Of a stretch of DNA of 64,000 nt, positions 1 to 12,300 are shown one piece after another (positions within the stretch are counted from its first letter, which is position 1; each line of letters begins with the position of its first letter). The position numbers were made by a program, and so were the translations under genes. The DNA comes from Anas platyrhynchos (Eukaryota > Chordata > Aves > Anseriformes > Anatidae). The notes under the pieces are model-generated. The model was not told where the DNA came from. It searched no databases and saw only the letters and a list, made by a program, of their open reading frames with translations. The stretch lies in assembly GCF_047663525.1 (NCBI RefSeq), contig NC_092590.1:52668501-52732500 (forward strand), read 5' to 3'.

Positions 1-3000
1 AGCTGAGGAATATGGCATCTCCATCAGCAAAGATGAATAGGGAAGGAGTAATTGCTGTTTTTCATAAAATGACAACCAGTCAGCACTCAGTAAAATCCGA
101 TTTAACCTGAAGGAAGCACCACTTTACACAGCTCAATTCTGTTACTGCCACAGGACGTGGTGAAAATGAACAAAAAGGCTCCAAAAGGCTCCATCGCCCC
201 AGAGAACTGGTGGCTGTGAAACATCTGGATTTGGACGCTCCAGCTGCAGCCGTTGTCTCAGGAAGCTCTTATGCTCTGATCACTGGAGGATAGGATGGCA
301 CACTAGTGCAGGATCTCTTTTTAGCCAAGGTGGGAGACAGGAGGACCAGTACAGTGGTTCTAATGTTCTTACAGCTCTTGGAAAAAACAAGCTGAGAGTG
401 TTGCCAAATGAAACAAAACACGCAGTTAATGCTTGAAGTGAAGACTGAAGCACCTGCATGTGCGGAGAACACAAGATCAGAGACTCCTGAGGAAAGCCAT
501 ATTGTAATGAAAGGGATTTATATGTGGTTCTTTTCTTTGCTTACTAAGGGTAAAACAGCATTACCACAGGAGCAGAGGTTTTTCCTGTCAACTCTGACAT
601 GCAGATTGTCTGAGAACAATGGCATGTTCAAAGCAAATGCCAGAAAACAAAACAAAAAAAACCCAAAACAACACTTACCTGAAGTTTTAAGTGTTATTTC
701 TCACATGAGTGTCTTTTGATCATTCATCAGCAGTGCTGTGCTGGTTAGTCACATCAGCAAGCTCAGGGATTTCAGAGCAAGTAGCAGCTTTAATACTTCC
801 TCCTAGGGGCATACTTAAAGCCTGCCCTCTCCTCACTCCAGCTGTAGGCTGAGATCTCTGATGACTGCAGTGGACATGCCCAAGCTTATCTCCTGCACGT
901 GTAAGACTTAAAATAAAAATCCGAAACCTTAGCCAGCAGCAAATGCATGCCACTTAATCTCCCCCAGCCTACTGCTTAGCTCCGTGAATCAAGTAGATCA
1001 TCCTAGCCTCGGAAGCTGCCCTGGGTTAGGCACAAAGCCTGCCCTTGTCTGCAGTGGGGTTTCCTTCCAGGCTGCCCGGCAGGTGACTGCTGGTGGCCCT
1101 GCCAGCTGCCCCGCCAGCCTTCCTGTTCCCCTTGTCCATTATCCCCAGCTTGTCACTGCACAGAACTCACGGGGGCTGCGGGGCTCCTCCTCGTGCACTG
1201 TTGCTCCTGCAGCCTTCACACTTGGTGACAGCCATGCATCGTCTAGCAGATAGAGGCTAAGGGGGCAAATGTGAACGTGAGACCTTCATAAAATGTAAGG
1301 GGATGAAAAAATGGACTTAGCGCTTCAGCATAGCCATATACACTGATTGCATGACACTATATACCAGCAGAAATGTTTTCCATGTAGCACTGTGTATTTC
1401 TATGATTTAGACATTGTTAATAGCCCATCATGACTGTTTAGACATCAGCTACCACAACCAGTCACCCTATTCTGTATTAGCTATGCTATTAGAAAATGTT
1501 AGTTATCCTAAGACACTTATGATCGCAATGATATTGAAAATACAGAATTAAACCAAACAAAAATAATTCTACAAAAATTACTTGTGGCATTAGATTTATA
1601 TAGAACTTAAATTTTAGCTTAATTAGAAGATGTACTAGAACTGTGCTTCCAGTGTGGATTAGAAAGAATAAAAACTGCAGGTTATTCCAGGTAAGGAATT
1701 AATTTCCCATTTTGGGCGTTCGAAACAGTTCATGCTAAGATTGCATATCCCAATCCTACACATCACTGAGCAGCAGGAAGAACAAGAAGGTTACACACTA
1801 GGGATTTTTAATCCTAATTTACTTGGAGTCTTGGCAAAAACAATTTATAAAACCCTTCATCTCTCCTTCATCTTACAATTTTTTTCTTAGGCTAAGGGTA
1901 AGTGAAAGCTGTATTTGACTGAATATTGTTGGTATCAGAAACTTGTGCAGTGTTTTTATCACGCATCCCATCAGATTATGATAGTAACACGTACAAGACT
2001 TGCTTTTCAGTTTTTCAAAACTGTTCCTGATGCACAGAAGACATTACCACTATATATTGAAACTCTGTATTACCATTCTGTTATAGATAGTAAAATCTCA
2101 GGAAATTTTGAATCTCTTAATTGAAAAAAATAACAGTAACTGAGCACAAATGAGTAAACAAGCACTAAGTAGCAGAGTACCAGCATCGTTAGCATTAAAG
2201 AGAGCAATCAGAAAAAAATGGTTTAGATGATGGCTATTACCACGTGATTCTTTAAGAATTATAGGTTTAATTTATCTGAACGCATATAAATGAATCCCCA
2301 AGAGATTGCCATCTACTAGCCAGCAGCTCTCTCAATAGCTGTTTACTTCTTGTCACATTTTACAATCTGAGCATCTAGTTTTGCTTTATTGCTTTACTTA
2401 AATAAAAATAGTATTTTTTTCCTTTTTTCCCCTTGTTATTTGGAAAGAATAATGCACTTGTGGCTTTTATGAACTGGAACCTTGCCCCGGCCCAAGCTGT
2501 ACATGTATGAGACGCCCAGGTCCCGTCCTTGGTTCGGGGCTCTTTCTAATGCAGCTCCTCAGGAATCCCTCAGAACTCCTGTCAGGTGCTGCTGGCTTAC
2601 ATCCAGTTCTTACATTAGCAAAGAAAATATTTAATCTATGGACTCCAGGCATACCTGTGTGCAAATTTACTTTGGCTTAGCTGAAGTAGTGCAAACCCCA
2701 ATAAACAGCCCTAAGGCAAGAGGCCGACATAGCAAAGAGCAGCAAATTTTCCCATTTATTGCCTCGAGATTGAAATCCAAACACAATCAGTTAATTTCCC
2801 TAAGCCATTTAACAGGCCACCAAGCTACAAAAAGTAAAGGGCTATTTATAGTGCCATTGTGTCCTGTAACAGATCACAGAGATAAGCCAGCCTGGTTGCA
2901 AACCAGAAGGAATGTGTTGCAAGCAAAGCCTTGCTACCCAAGGTCTGATCCGTGTGTGGCAGCCAAGGGCCGTAGCTGGATGCACAGCTATGCTGCGAGC

Positions 3001-5949
3001 AAAGGATGGACCACGTTCCTCACTAAGAACAACCATGGGGAAGACAAACAATTTTTCCAACAAATAGCAGACAAGCCAGGAAATTTGTGGGCTTGGTTTG
3101 GAATAGTGCATACTATTTCTCCAGCCTTCCACAAATCTGCTTTAGCTTTCATTAGGTAAATCAAATTATTTTTCATGTACACATTTCTCTTCACATTTTC
3201 AAATTTCAAACCACTTCGGCAGGAACAAACTCCCCAAAAGGTCAGGCCGTGTTCTTACTTTGGACTATAAACATGTCCCTTAATTTGGGCAAAGATAAAA
3301 GCATTTAGGACCAAGATTGGTCCTAAGATTTGGTAGAGCTTTACCAGCTGCCAGAGCTGAGGCACTTTACCCTATTCTCTCCCTCTCTGTACTTATGCAC
3401 AGTAACACCAACAGATTTTAGGATAATGCTTCCAGTTCCTTTAAATTGGCCATGCAACTGCTTATTTTTAAGAGCTTTAAGAAATAGTGAGAGCAGTTAC
3501 TTTAAAGCCTTTTTAGAAATGTTCACAGGGAAAAAAATATCAGACATTTGCTGGTGTTTGCTTTAGGGTATAGCAGTTAATTTTTTACATAATTAAAGTT
3601 TATTTTGAGGGATAAAAGAGAATTTAAAGAGCTTTACAATAAATATGAATTGAGTTAATTCACATTTATTAATGAACACACAAGTACGATGGCCCAAAGG
3701 AAAACCTCAGCTTTTTCTTAGTGCCACTCTTTGTTGTTAGGTCAGACTATAGAAGAAGCCAATTAGAAATGTAAGTGGTAATGCAAAGGGAAATTCTTAC
3801 TGTGATTTCTGGAGTAATTTCTGGAGCAGCGAGGGACTAAATTCAAGTAAAACAGTTGGCTTGGTTAAAGAATTAAGAAAAACTTGTGCATTAGCTGGAA
3901 ATACATTTAAACATAGAAACGCAGGGTCAATCCTGCTTTGTTCACACACTCGCCATTCTTCCTAGTTGTTTATAACACAGATGTTTTCAGTGACAACCAC
4001 ATGCCATCAGCTCTTAGGATTCATTAGAAAAAAGTAAATAAATGATGCAAGTGCAGTAGAAACGCAGAAGCTCCTCAGAAGTAACTGGGTAGCAGATATG
4101 AAACCCTAAGGCTGGAAGAGAACACTCTGAACCAAGGTGGTACTTAATGGAGGGCGTGCAGAAAAAGGGAAGGAATAAGGCTGAACTCCCACAGCTACCA
4201 AGTGATGCAGTGATTCAAGGCACACTTTGCCACAGCAAGCTGAAAGTGATCTTAACGTTGGCAAAAAGCTCGTTTTCTACAGCCAATCAAGTTAACAGGT
4301 ACGATTGTGAAAACTCTTGTATTTAACACTTAGAAAGCCAAAGGCTCAGAGGAAAAAAAAAAAATAAAATCAAATTGTTTGATGGTAAACCCAACCCAAG
4401 GAAAAAAAGTATGTCCTGAGAGAGATCCTGGCCCTATGCAGCAGAATGAGAACATTACGCTCTATTTAGAAATCTTATGTATACACAACGTTACATTAAG
4501 CAGAGTAGGCCTTTAAAACTTTAATTAGGTATTATATATGCCCTTTGTTTTCTTCACTAAGGAAAAATAAAAACTAATACAGTTTATGTAAATGTTCTAT
4601 TTGTCCACTTGAAATATTAATTTGAGGCAAGAGTCTTTGAGATCCCATTTTTGTATCAACAGCTTGGGGACTTTTTATTTGTCCAAAATTTTCATTCTTT
4701 TAACAGAAAAATCATTTCTTCTAATCTGCTCTATTTTAATCAGCTAAATCTCCTGCCTCCTGTTACTTGGGTAACTCACTACCAGGAAACTTTATTTTTT
4801 CATGATAAATCCAGTCAGCTTTGAAATGGTGCACTAAGAAATATACAGTAACGTAACTCTAGCAAGCTTTCTGTATTTTCAAAGTTCTCATCATGGTGTC
4901 ATCACGGGCAAAAAAAGCATTCTCTCTAAGTTAAATTTCTGATACAACTTCAAGCTTACCCGATTAGCACAATCCTCTCTCTCTCTCTGTTTATCTGACA
5001 GCAATCTTCCTGTTTTGATGATTATAAATAGTACTTGTCTCTTAAAGCATTCTCTCATCTTTTAGTCATTTTCTCCCTCCCATTTCAGCTGATTGTTCTT
5101 TACCTACCTAAAATTATCTTCCTGTTCATGCTGCTCTGTGCTGCTAGTCCACTAAATCAATACAGTCAAGAACTTTCTTCTTGGTAGGCTATTTTTCATC
5201 TCCAACAAAATGCCAGCAATGCTTTTTATGCTATTAACTTCATCATGGTTTATGCTCACCTATAGCCTATGAGTCAAAACAAAAACAATGCTGTGAGATT
5301 AAACAGCACAGCTGAAAATGAGTATCTAATGGACAGAAAAAAACAATAGTGTTTTGAGACAGAGCAGGGGATGCAAACATTAGGAAATATTTTTCAGTAG
5401 TTTTGCCAATGTAGCTCAGTTCTTACAGGTAATAACAGTGCAATACTCCATTATCAGGATCTTTTCTTTGTGAACAGTCTCAAGTGTTTTGTTTTGTTTT
5501 TTGCCATGGCATGCACAAATGGAGAAGAAGGACAATGCACAAAAATTAAGTCAAGATATCAAACTTTTAACAGTTTGTCCAGTTTAGCCTCCTGCACTTA
5601 AATTAGAGCTATATTAAATTTCTGCAGTTTCATTCATTGTATTCTGCATTGACTGTCCTAAGAGACCCGGAGTGGGCAAGTCAGAAGACCAGTCTAAAAC
5701 CACAACTGCCACCCAGAGAGAGCTTTGAAAAAGAAAAGTCCTGTTCTGTATGGTTACTCCTGTATTCGGCTAGTTTCCTCTACCCTTTTTCTCCTAATAA
5801 TTCAGTGTTATTCCAACCATTACTAAGTATGATAACATTCTGAGGTTTCCAGCATACTTTCAGACAAAAAGTGAGAGGTTATTTCTACAGGTAACTTTTA
5901 ATGCAAATCTTCAAAGTTTTGGAAGATTGTGTTATCTTTCCCTTCCCAA
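1..5949. other. Gene-poor region downstream of OCIAD1
   Basis: AT-rich sequence with no exon chain I could build on either strand. In mammals OCIAD2 lies tail to tail beyond OCIAD1, so I looked on the plus strand for OCIAD2-like exons and recognised none. The region holds a 173-codon open frame at 2638-3159, described separately, a slightly GC-richer patch at about 1000-1250, and otherwise only short chance frames. There is no recognisable CR1 copy or RNA gene. Confidence 0.5.
2638..3159 (+). other. Unrecognised 173-codon open frame, probably not a gene
   Basis: An uninterrupted frame of 173 codons opens with ATG in otherwise gene-poor DNA. The predicted product has no signal peptide, no membrane segment and no family motif that I recognise, and its composition is unremarkable. 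A frame of this length is near the upper limit expected by chance in 64 kb read in six frames. It contains a perfect MEF2-type site (CTATTTATAG, 2842-2851), so a non-coding regulatory element is an alternative explanation. I would not call it protein-coding without conservation or transcript evidence. Confidence 0.15.
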
Positions 5950-6279
5950 TACATATAATTGCTTTTATTTACACACATTTCACCCCTTCTTGTACATTTA
6001 TATTAGTTATTGCTAGTTAGCTTTTTCATTCTTGAACAATAGCACTAATGGTTTACAATCATGACACCTCACAATACCCTGGCTTGTCATTTATGCAAAA
6101 TAAAAAAGAATCTTCAGCCTAAATACTTATTTTTAAATATTCTGGCAAGTCAAGATTTCCTCATTTATTAGTAACTGTGCCTGACAGAACACATCAATGG
6201 TGCCAGTATTCATGACTGATATAGATGAAGTTCAAGTTGGCTGACAGGAGATATTTTTCTTCAGTTCTTCATTCAGTTC
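5950..6279 (-). other. OCIAD1: OCIAD1 3'UTR (3' limit uncertain)
   Basis: Sequence directly following the OCIAD1 stop codon on the minus strand. Minus-strand AATAAA hexamers (TTTATT on the plus strand) occur at 6164-6169 and 5964-5969; either could direct cleavage a short distance further on. The true end cannot be chosen from sequence alone, and a longer UTR is possible. Confidence 0.35.
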
Positions 6280-6317
6280 TTACTCATCCCAGGTATCTCC
6301 ATATTTATTTACTTTAA
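6280..6317 (-). CDS. OCIAD1: OCIAD1 coding exon 8 (residues 243-254 and stop)
   Basis: 38 nt of coding sequence: acceptor TTTCTTTAG, then VKVNKYGDTWDE and TAA. As I recall it, the human C-terminus is the same twelve residues. The exon continues into the 3'UTR. The 2.6-kb intron before it carries a CR1 fragment. Confidence 0.94.
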
Positions 6318-9300
6318 CTAAAGAAAAGAAAGAAACAGTAGTCATGTTATTAAATCTAATTCCCAAAGTTATACAGTGCCAGAAACTAGGGTACATTGCA
6401 ATTAAAAGTAATAAGTGGGGACAGCATCAGTCACAGTACAATAAGCATCTAATTTAAAGTAGTTTTGAATAAATGGGGAGAAGAAAGTCTGTAATTCATT
6501 TTTCTTTAATGAATTAATACTCAGCCCAGAGGCTTTCTGTGCAAATTTCTGCCCTATGGAATTTGTAATTACTTTGAAACAAACACAACATGTGGGTGAA
6601 ACAAAGACAATTGGAGGAAACGGGCAAGGAATGTTACAATAAATACGTGGCTACATAATGTAGTTACGTGCACAATTGGATGGATTCAGGATAGCTAAAA
6701 ACACAAAGACAAACAAAAATCAGTAATCCCTACTAGGAAACTACTCAGCCATTATTATTTGGCAACTTCCTTTAGTACAGAAGTGAGTCAGAGAAGAAAA
6801 AACAGGGTACTGGTCTTAAAGGCTTTATTCAGATCTGTCTTGCATAATTTAAAAATGGTTTTTGGTTGGAAGGGACCTTAAAGCCCACCTGGTTCCAAAC
6901 CCCTGCCATGGGCAGGGACACCTCCCACCAGCCCAGGCTGCCCAAAGCCCCATCCAGCCTGGCCTTGAGCACTGCCAGGGATGGGGCATCCACAGCTCCT
7001 CTGGGCAAGAGGAGCAGATTGATACTGCAGGTGAGGCACAATGAGAAGCTGACTCAACCTATGAGCTGATTGCTATTTTTATTAATCATGGCAGCTTAGC
7101 AAGTCATGCTCATTCCCTGAAAAATGGTCCAGTCCAGTTCGCTATGCAGCTACACAAATTCATACTGTTACAACAATGGGAAAAAGCACCAGCAGATGGA
7201 AGCTAGGGTCTGCTTCCTACATGGTTAGTTTTCCCTTCTGTCCTTGTATCAGAGGACAGAAACCAGTCTCCTATTTGCTAGTCTGGTTCCTACAATAAGG
7301 AGAAAAGATGATGAGCAAAGGGGTGATGGTTCAGGACGTGCAAACAATCAACGTGTCAAATATGACATAAGACGCTGAATCAGATTTCAGCCCATGATAT
7401 CAGTAGGTTTTAACACACCTCTGCTTATAAAACATTTCTCAATTTTTTGTACTCCCTTCTTACTCCTTTCTCTAACAAACAGGTACTCTTGAAAGTTTAT
7501 TTACAAATCTCATGCGCTGCTGCGTGTAGTTCTAGTCTCAAAGCCTGACTATACCCATCAACCAGAACACAGAAATATAACAGAGAAGGCAATATTGTGG
7601 ATTAACATTTTATAACAACTCAAATAACTAAAAATAAAATAATGAATGCATTCTCATTTCTTAGCCATGAGATTTGCCACGGAATATGGCAAGGTTTGCA
7701 GAATGCTACTTAAGTTTTCTGCTTATGGCTTTCAAGTGATGTTTCTAGTGGCTTTCTATATGTGTAGAACTATCTTGAAAAGAAACAGTGTAAATCAATG
7801 ATTGTGTAAGGCAGCTGGCTGAACTTAGAATCTGAAAGGACAGGTCTATAATTTCTTAATGTTTCATTTGACAAAGTCATGTAATAACAGAAAAAGACAT
7901 TCTCTTAACAACATTTATATCACTACCCAATCATTGTTTGTAATTCTAATTTCAAGACCATGTGGATTTGTCTAAAGACTAATGATCTGGAAAGAGTATT
8001 ACACAAAGGTGTAATAGATTTACCTTCCTAAGCAACACTGTTCCAAAGTTTACTCTTATTATTTCAGACCTTTTAGCATGTATCTACATATATATGTATG
8101 TGTATATTTATTACAACTGTGTATGCCTAACAGGAAACATCACCTGTTCCTACAAGTCTCATTGCGTTGTGATTGAGATGACTGGACACTGCATACGAAA
8201 TGAAACAATTACAACTGACATTCCTCCTGCTGACATCATTTTCTAAGATGTCACACTGACACCGTTCTGGAACAAGTAATCATAAATTGCTGCTGGTGTC
8301 TCCTTTTCAAAAAAAATGATCAAGTGAGAGTATTGACTGAATGAAGTCTTATCCTTCAGGGCACTGCATTCTTCTGCTGTGTAAAGTTTTGTTTCTCACT
8401 GTGAAAACAAATCTCAATATTGCTGCCAAATACCGTTTCCTTCCTTTGAGTTTTAATGTAGAATAATGAACCTCTACAAACAATGCCGCTATAGAAATGC
8501 GCTAATTCCACATGAAACAATTCATAAATGCCCCCAACTTCAAAACCATCAACTATGTGCTCTATTTTGATAGAACAATGCTATCTAAAACATACACCCC
8601 CCTTCCATAGCTAAAACTCTTCACTAAAGCTCTGAGCTCAGAAAATTCTTTGTTGAAATATGTTGCACAATGCATTTTTAAAAAAGAAGCTATGAGATTG
8701 TCTGAGTCTGTCCCAAAGCAATATGGACAGAGAAGAGGACTTACAATCTGCTGCTGGAAGATCAACGTTTTTGAAAATAAAATTAATTTAAAATATGTAA
8801 CGATAGATTACATCACTTATCAGATACTTGCAGATACTGTAACAATGTTGCTTAAAGGGTAGGCAGAACTAAGCTTTGGGTTTGTAACTATTTTTAAAAT
8901 TACTGCTACTGCTTGAATATACCATGTACTGTTGTGAATCAGCACATTACCTTCCTTAGCTGGTTTTTCCTGTGGCAACTTGATTGGAGTTTCTGCCTTT
9001 GGTGGTACCATTACTTCGTACGTTTCTCTGTGTTTATTCCTTAATTCTTCATATGTGACAGTTTTTTTTTTACGACCTTCTTCTGGAAGTGGAGCAGGTT
9101 CTGAAAACAAAACAAACACCAAAATACTAGAAATGACAATCAACTAAACCTGGCTACAGCCTATTCTAGAATGTCAGTTAATTACAGCTCAATCCCAAAT
9201 GAAAAGGAGGGTGACAGCTGCAATTCAAAATGCAACTGAGTATGTATGTGGTCCTTCATTCATTCATTTCCTTTCATCTTTTTTGTTTTGTCTGTTTTAG

Positions 9301-12300
9301 CAGACCAGCAGTTAACTTATTTGTGTCATTTCATCTAGTGGAAAGCCTAACGGTCATGTGGTCCCTGATGGATAAAACAGTTCTGGTCACTTTATGTAAA
9401 ATTAATGCTAGTCATACATTTGATATATTTATAGTTTCTGAAGAGAAATGTGAGTGAATCTTATTAGGACTACATCCATCACAGGTCACTTAATAAACAT
9501 TTTATCTACTTTTATAATGCAGAATCTTGGTTCTATACTTACAGCTTTATAAACTGTCAATATTTGTAATGGAGCGTTATTACAATTCCCTCGACACATC
9601 TACATCCAAAAACTTTTATATAACTAAAAGTGAGTTGCATGAAAGGGCTTTTTTTTTGCATGAAATAAAACATTTTCCATCGAGGAATTTAAAACACAAA
9701 CCAATTCAAAATATGTAACTCTACAATGGACAGTAGCTTCTTCCTTTGTGTACCTCAGAGATTCAGAGTAGTGTTTTCCCTGCCCCCAGCAATAGCTGAG
9801 GACAAAGTTCATATTGGAAGGAGAGGAACAGCTGCACAAACCAGTACTTTAAAACCATTTTACTTCTCCATGGAAAAGTCAGCTGTTGTGTGAGAGAACA
9901 CAATATGCACTCAGTTCTCAGAAGATTTAAATGTTTTAAATATTTGAATGTCACCGAATTATAGTAGTATACAGTTAAAGCATCAAAACTGGTGAAAATG
10001 AAATAACCTAAACCATAGTCTCTACCATTTATCTGCTAGCCTTTCTTATCAGGTGCAGTGAAATGGTTGGCATATTCACTTTAATTTAAATCAAAAAAAA
10101 AACTTCAAGCCAGGGTGAGTTGTCTGCAGGCTGAGTTTCATAACAGATTAAACCTTGTACATTAATTTACTTGCAATTAGAACTACTAAGAAAAAAAAAC
10201 AAAAACCTGCATTTAGATTAAAGTTAGAAAATTACACATGGATTTACCTTCTGTCCCTGAAACAATTCTGGGAACTTCAAGGTGTTTCATTCAAAAACAC
10301 TATTATCCCACACGTAAATTAAGTTTAATGAGAGAACTATCTAAGAGACAGCTAAGAGTTACTGAACTACCAATTGCTAAATGCTAAGACATATCACACC
10401 TTGCACAGCATAATCAGTGATTCCTGTAGGCGAAGATTCATTCAGGGAAGCACTGAATGGAACTGGTTCGTAGCTAGAGAGGCCTCTGTCTGTTGAGCTA
10501 TAATCATCTGAATATGTAGAAGAAAGTGGGAATCCAGCTCTTGGAGAAGAAGGTTCAGTAAACGACTGAGAAGGTGTATCTGAAAATTCAGATTTCCGGC
10601 TGGAACGGCTGAAAAATAATAAAATTAAATATTAAATACAGAATTGTTAACAAGTTAAAATGAAACTATAAGAGTAACATTGTGTGCAGCTGCAGACAAT
10701 ACTCCGGTAAGTGGTTTAATTTAGTTTCCAACAACAAGAGTTACTGTCTTAAAAAAAGAAAGATTTCTTTAACATTGCTGAGATCTACATAGCCCCTTTC
10801 TCAACACCCTTTCCTTCCTCCCAGAAAATTAAATCATACCCGAAAATCTCTAAAACAGAAGACAAAAGAGAAAGTGTTTTGCACTTTACAACATAAAAAT
10901 GACAATCCCTCCCCCCAGGGACTCTTCAGAAAGCAAAAACGCGTCAGACACAAATAGTACAGGGTGTGTCCTTGTAACTAGTGGTAGCATGTGAACTACA
11001 GCTAGTTCTAAAGATCTTTTAGGAAGAATTTGCAACTTAAAACCCTGTGTTATTACAAGCTGCTATAATTGACCAATAATACACAACAGAAGAAAAGGAG
11101 AATGAAGAACTGTCTTGGGGAAACAAAACTAACAGTTTACTGAGTTGTTCATTTATTTTTTCAGCAGAAGCATTAATGAGTTTTCTCAGAGAAAAAAATA
11201 ATACCACACCAAAAATACTGTGGAAACTGATGCTTGATACTCTTGAGTATTCACTACCAACTCAGACTGGCCCTACAAACCCACTACACAGTTATTTGTC
11301 TGTCTCTATCAAAAATGCCATCCTCTTGGTGTCACTAGAGTATGTATTCACCTTGTACTTTAAATTTCTGTTCAGCTGTACTTTTAATTTCATATGAAGA
11401 ACATCTGCAATTAGTTTGTCTACAAAAACCTTGCAGACAAAACTGTCATAAATCTAAACTGAAGAAGTTATAAAAAATTAATTAAGTCCTACATGAAAAT
11501 CAAACAAATCTTAGCACACCGTGGTGTGCAGGACTCACTATCTACTCACTATCCAAAGACTGCTTCTCCCAGTTTTGAATCAAGGGTTTAAGTGAGATAT
11601 TCCAGAAGTGATTTGTAATTAAACACCACTTGAAGTAGAAAACATTCTGGAACAAAACAGGAAATAGTTTTAAGAACTTGATGAGTTTCTCATATGTACG
11701 GCATAATGCTGTTACAGATGTAAAGGATTTAAACAAACAGCATTAAGTCTGACCACCATGCTTCTTCCTGCACTGATATTGTTTACTGAGCTCTTTCCTT
11801 TGATAAACACTGAAATCATTTCCACCCTCTTCCTACTTCAATCAAACTAAACTATGGGAAAAGCTTCCAGAAAGTAACACTATTTTATTTCAGTTAACTT
11901 AGTTTACTTCTCAGCTGAGAAGGGCAACTTCTGATGTCACACTCCTGTAAGGAAATTCCACAGGAAAACAAGTCTCACTTATCAAAATATATTCCTTCTA
12001 AATTAAAATGCTTCTTTTTCTATTCCTCAAAGTAATCAGTTGTATGTAACAAATTCAAAATGTGTGTTTCACAGCTGGCCAATTCATACAGATGATATAG
12101 CTTCCTGAAAGTGGCAGAAAGAGGAAGAAGAAAGAGGAGGGAAGGTGCAGATCTGAAGGTGTAGGTTATCTGAAGGTTTAAATTTAAAAGAATTAAATTC
12201 TTACGAATGCGAACTATGTCTCTGAGCTTGTCGTAGAACATCTCCTATTGGGGAGTCCTTCAGTTTCTTAAATTTCTCGCTACAGATTGGCAAGTAGGAT

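Noticed and set aside
1-6000. OCIAD2 expected tail to tail with OCIAD1
   Set aside because: No plus-strand exon resembling OCIAD2 was recognised; it may lie beyond the left edge or be arranged differently.
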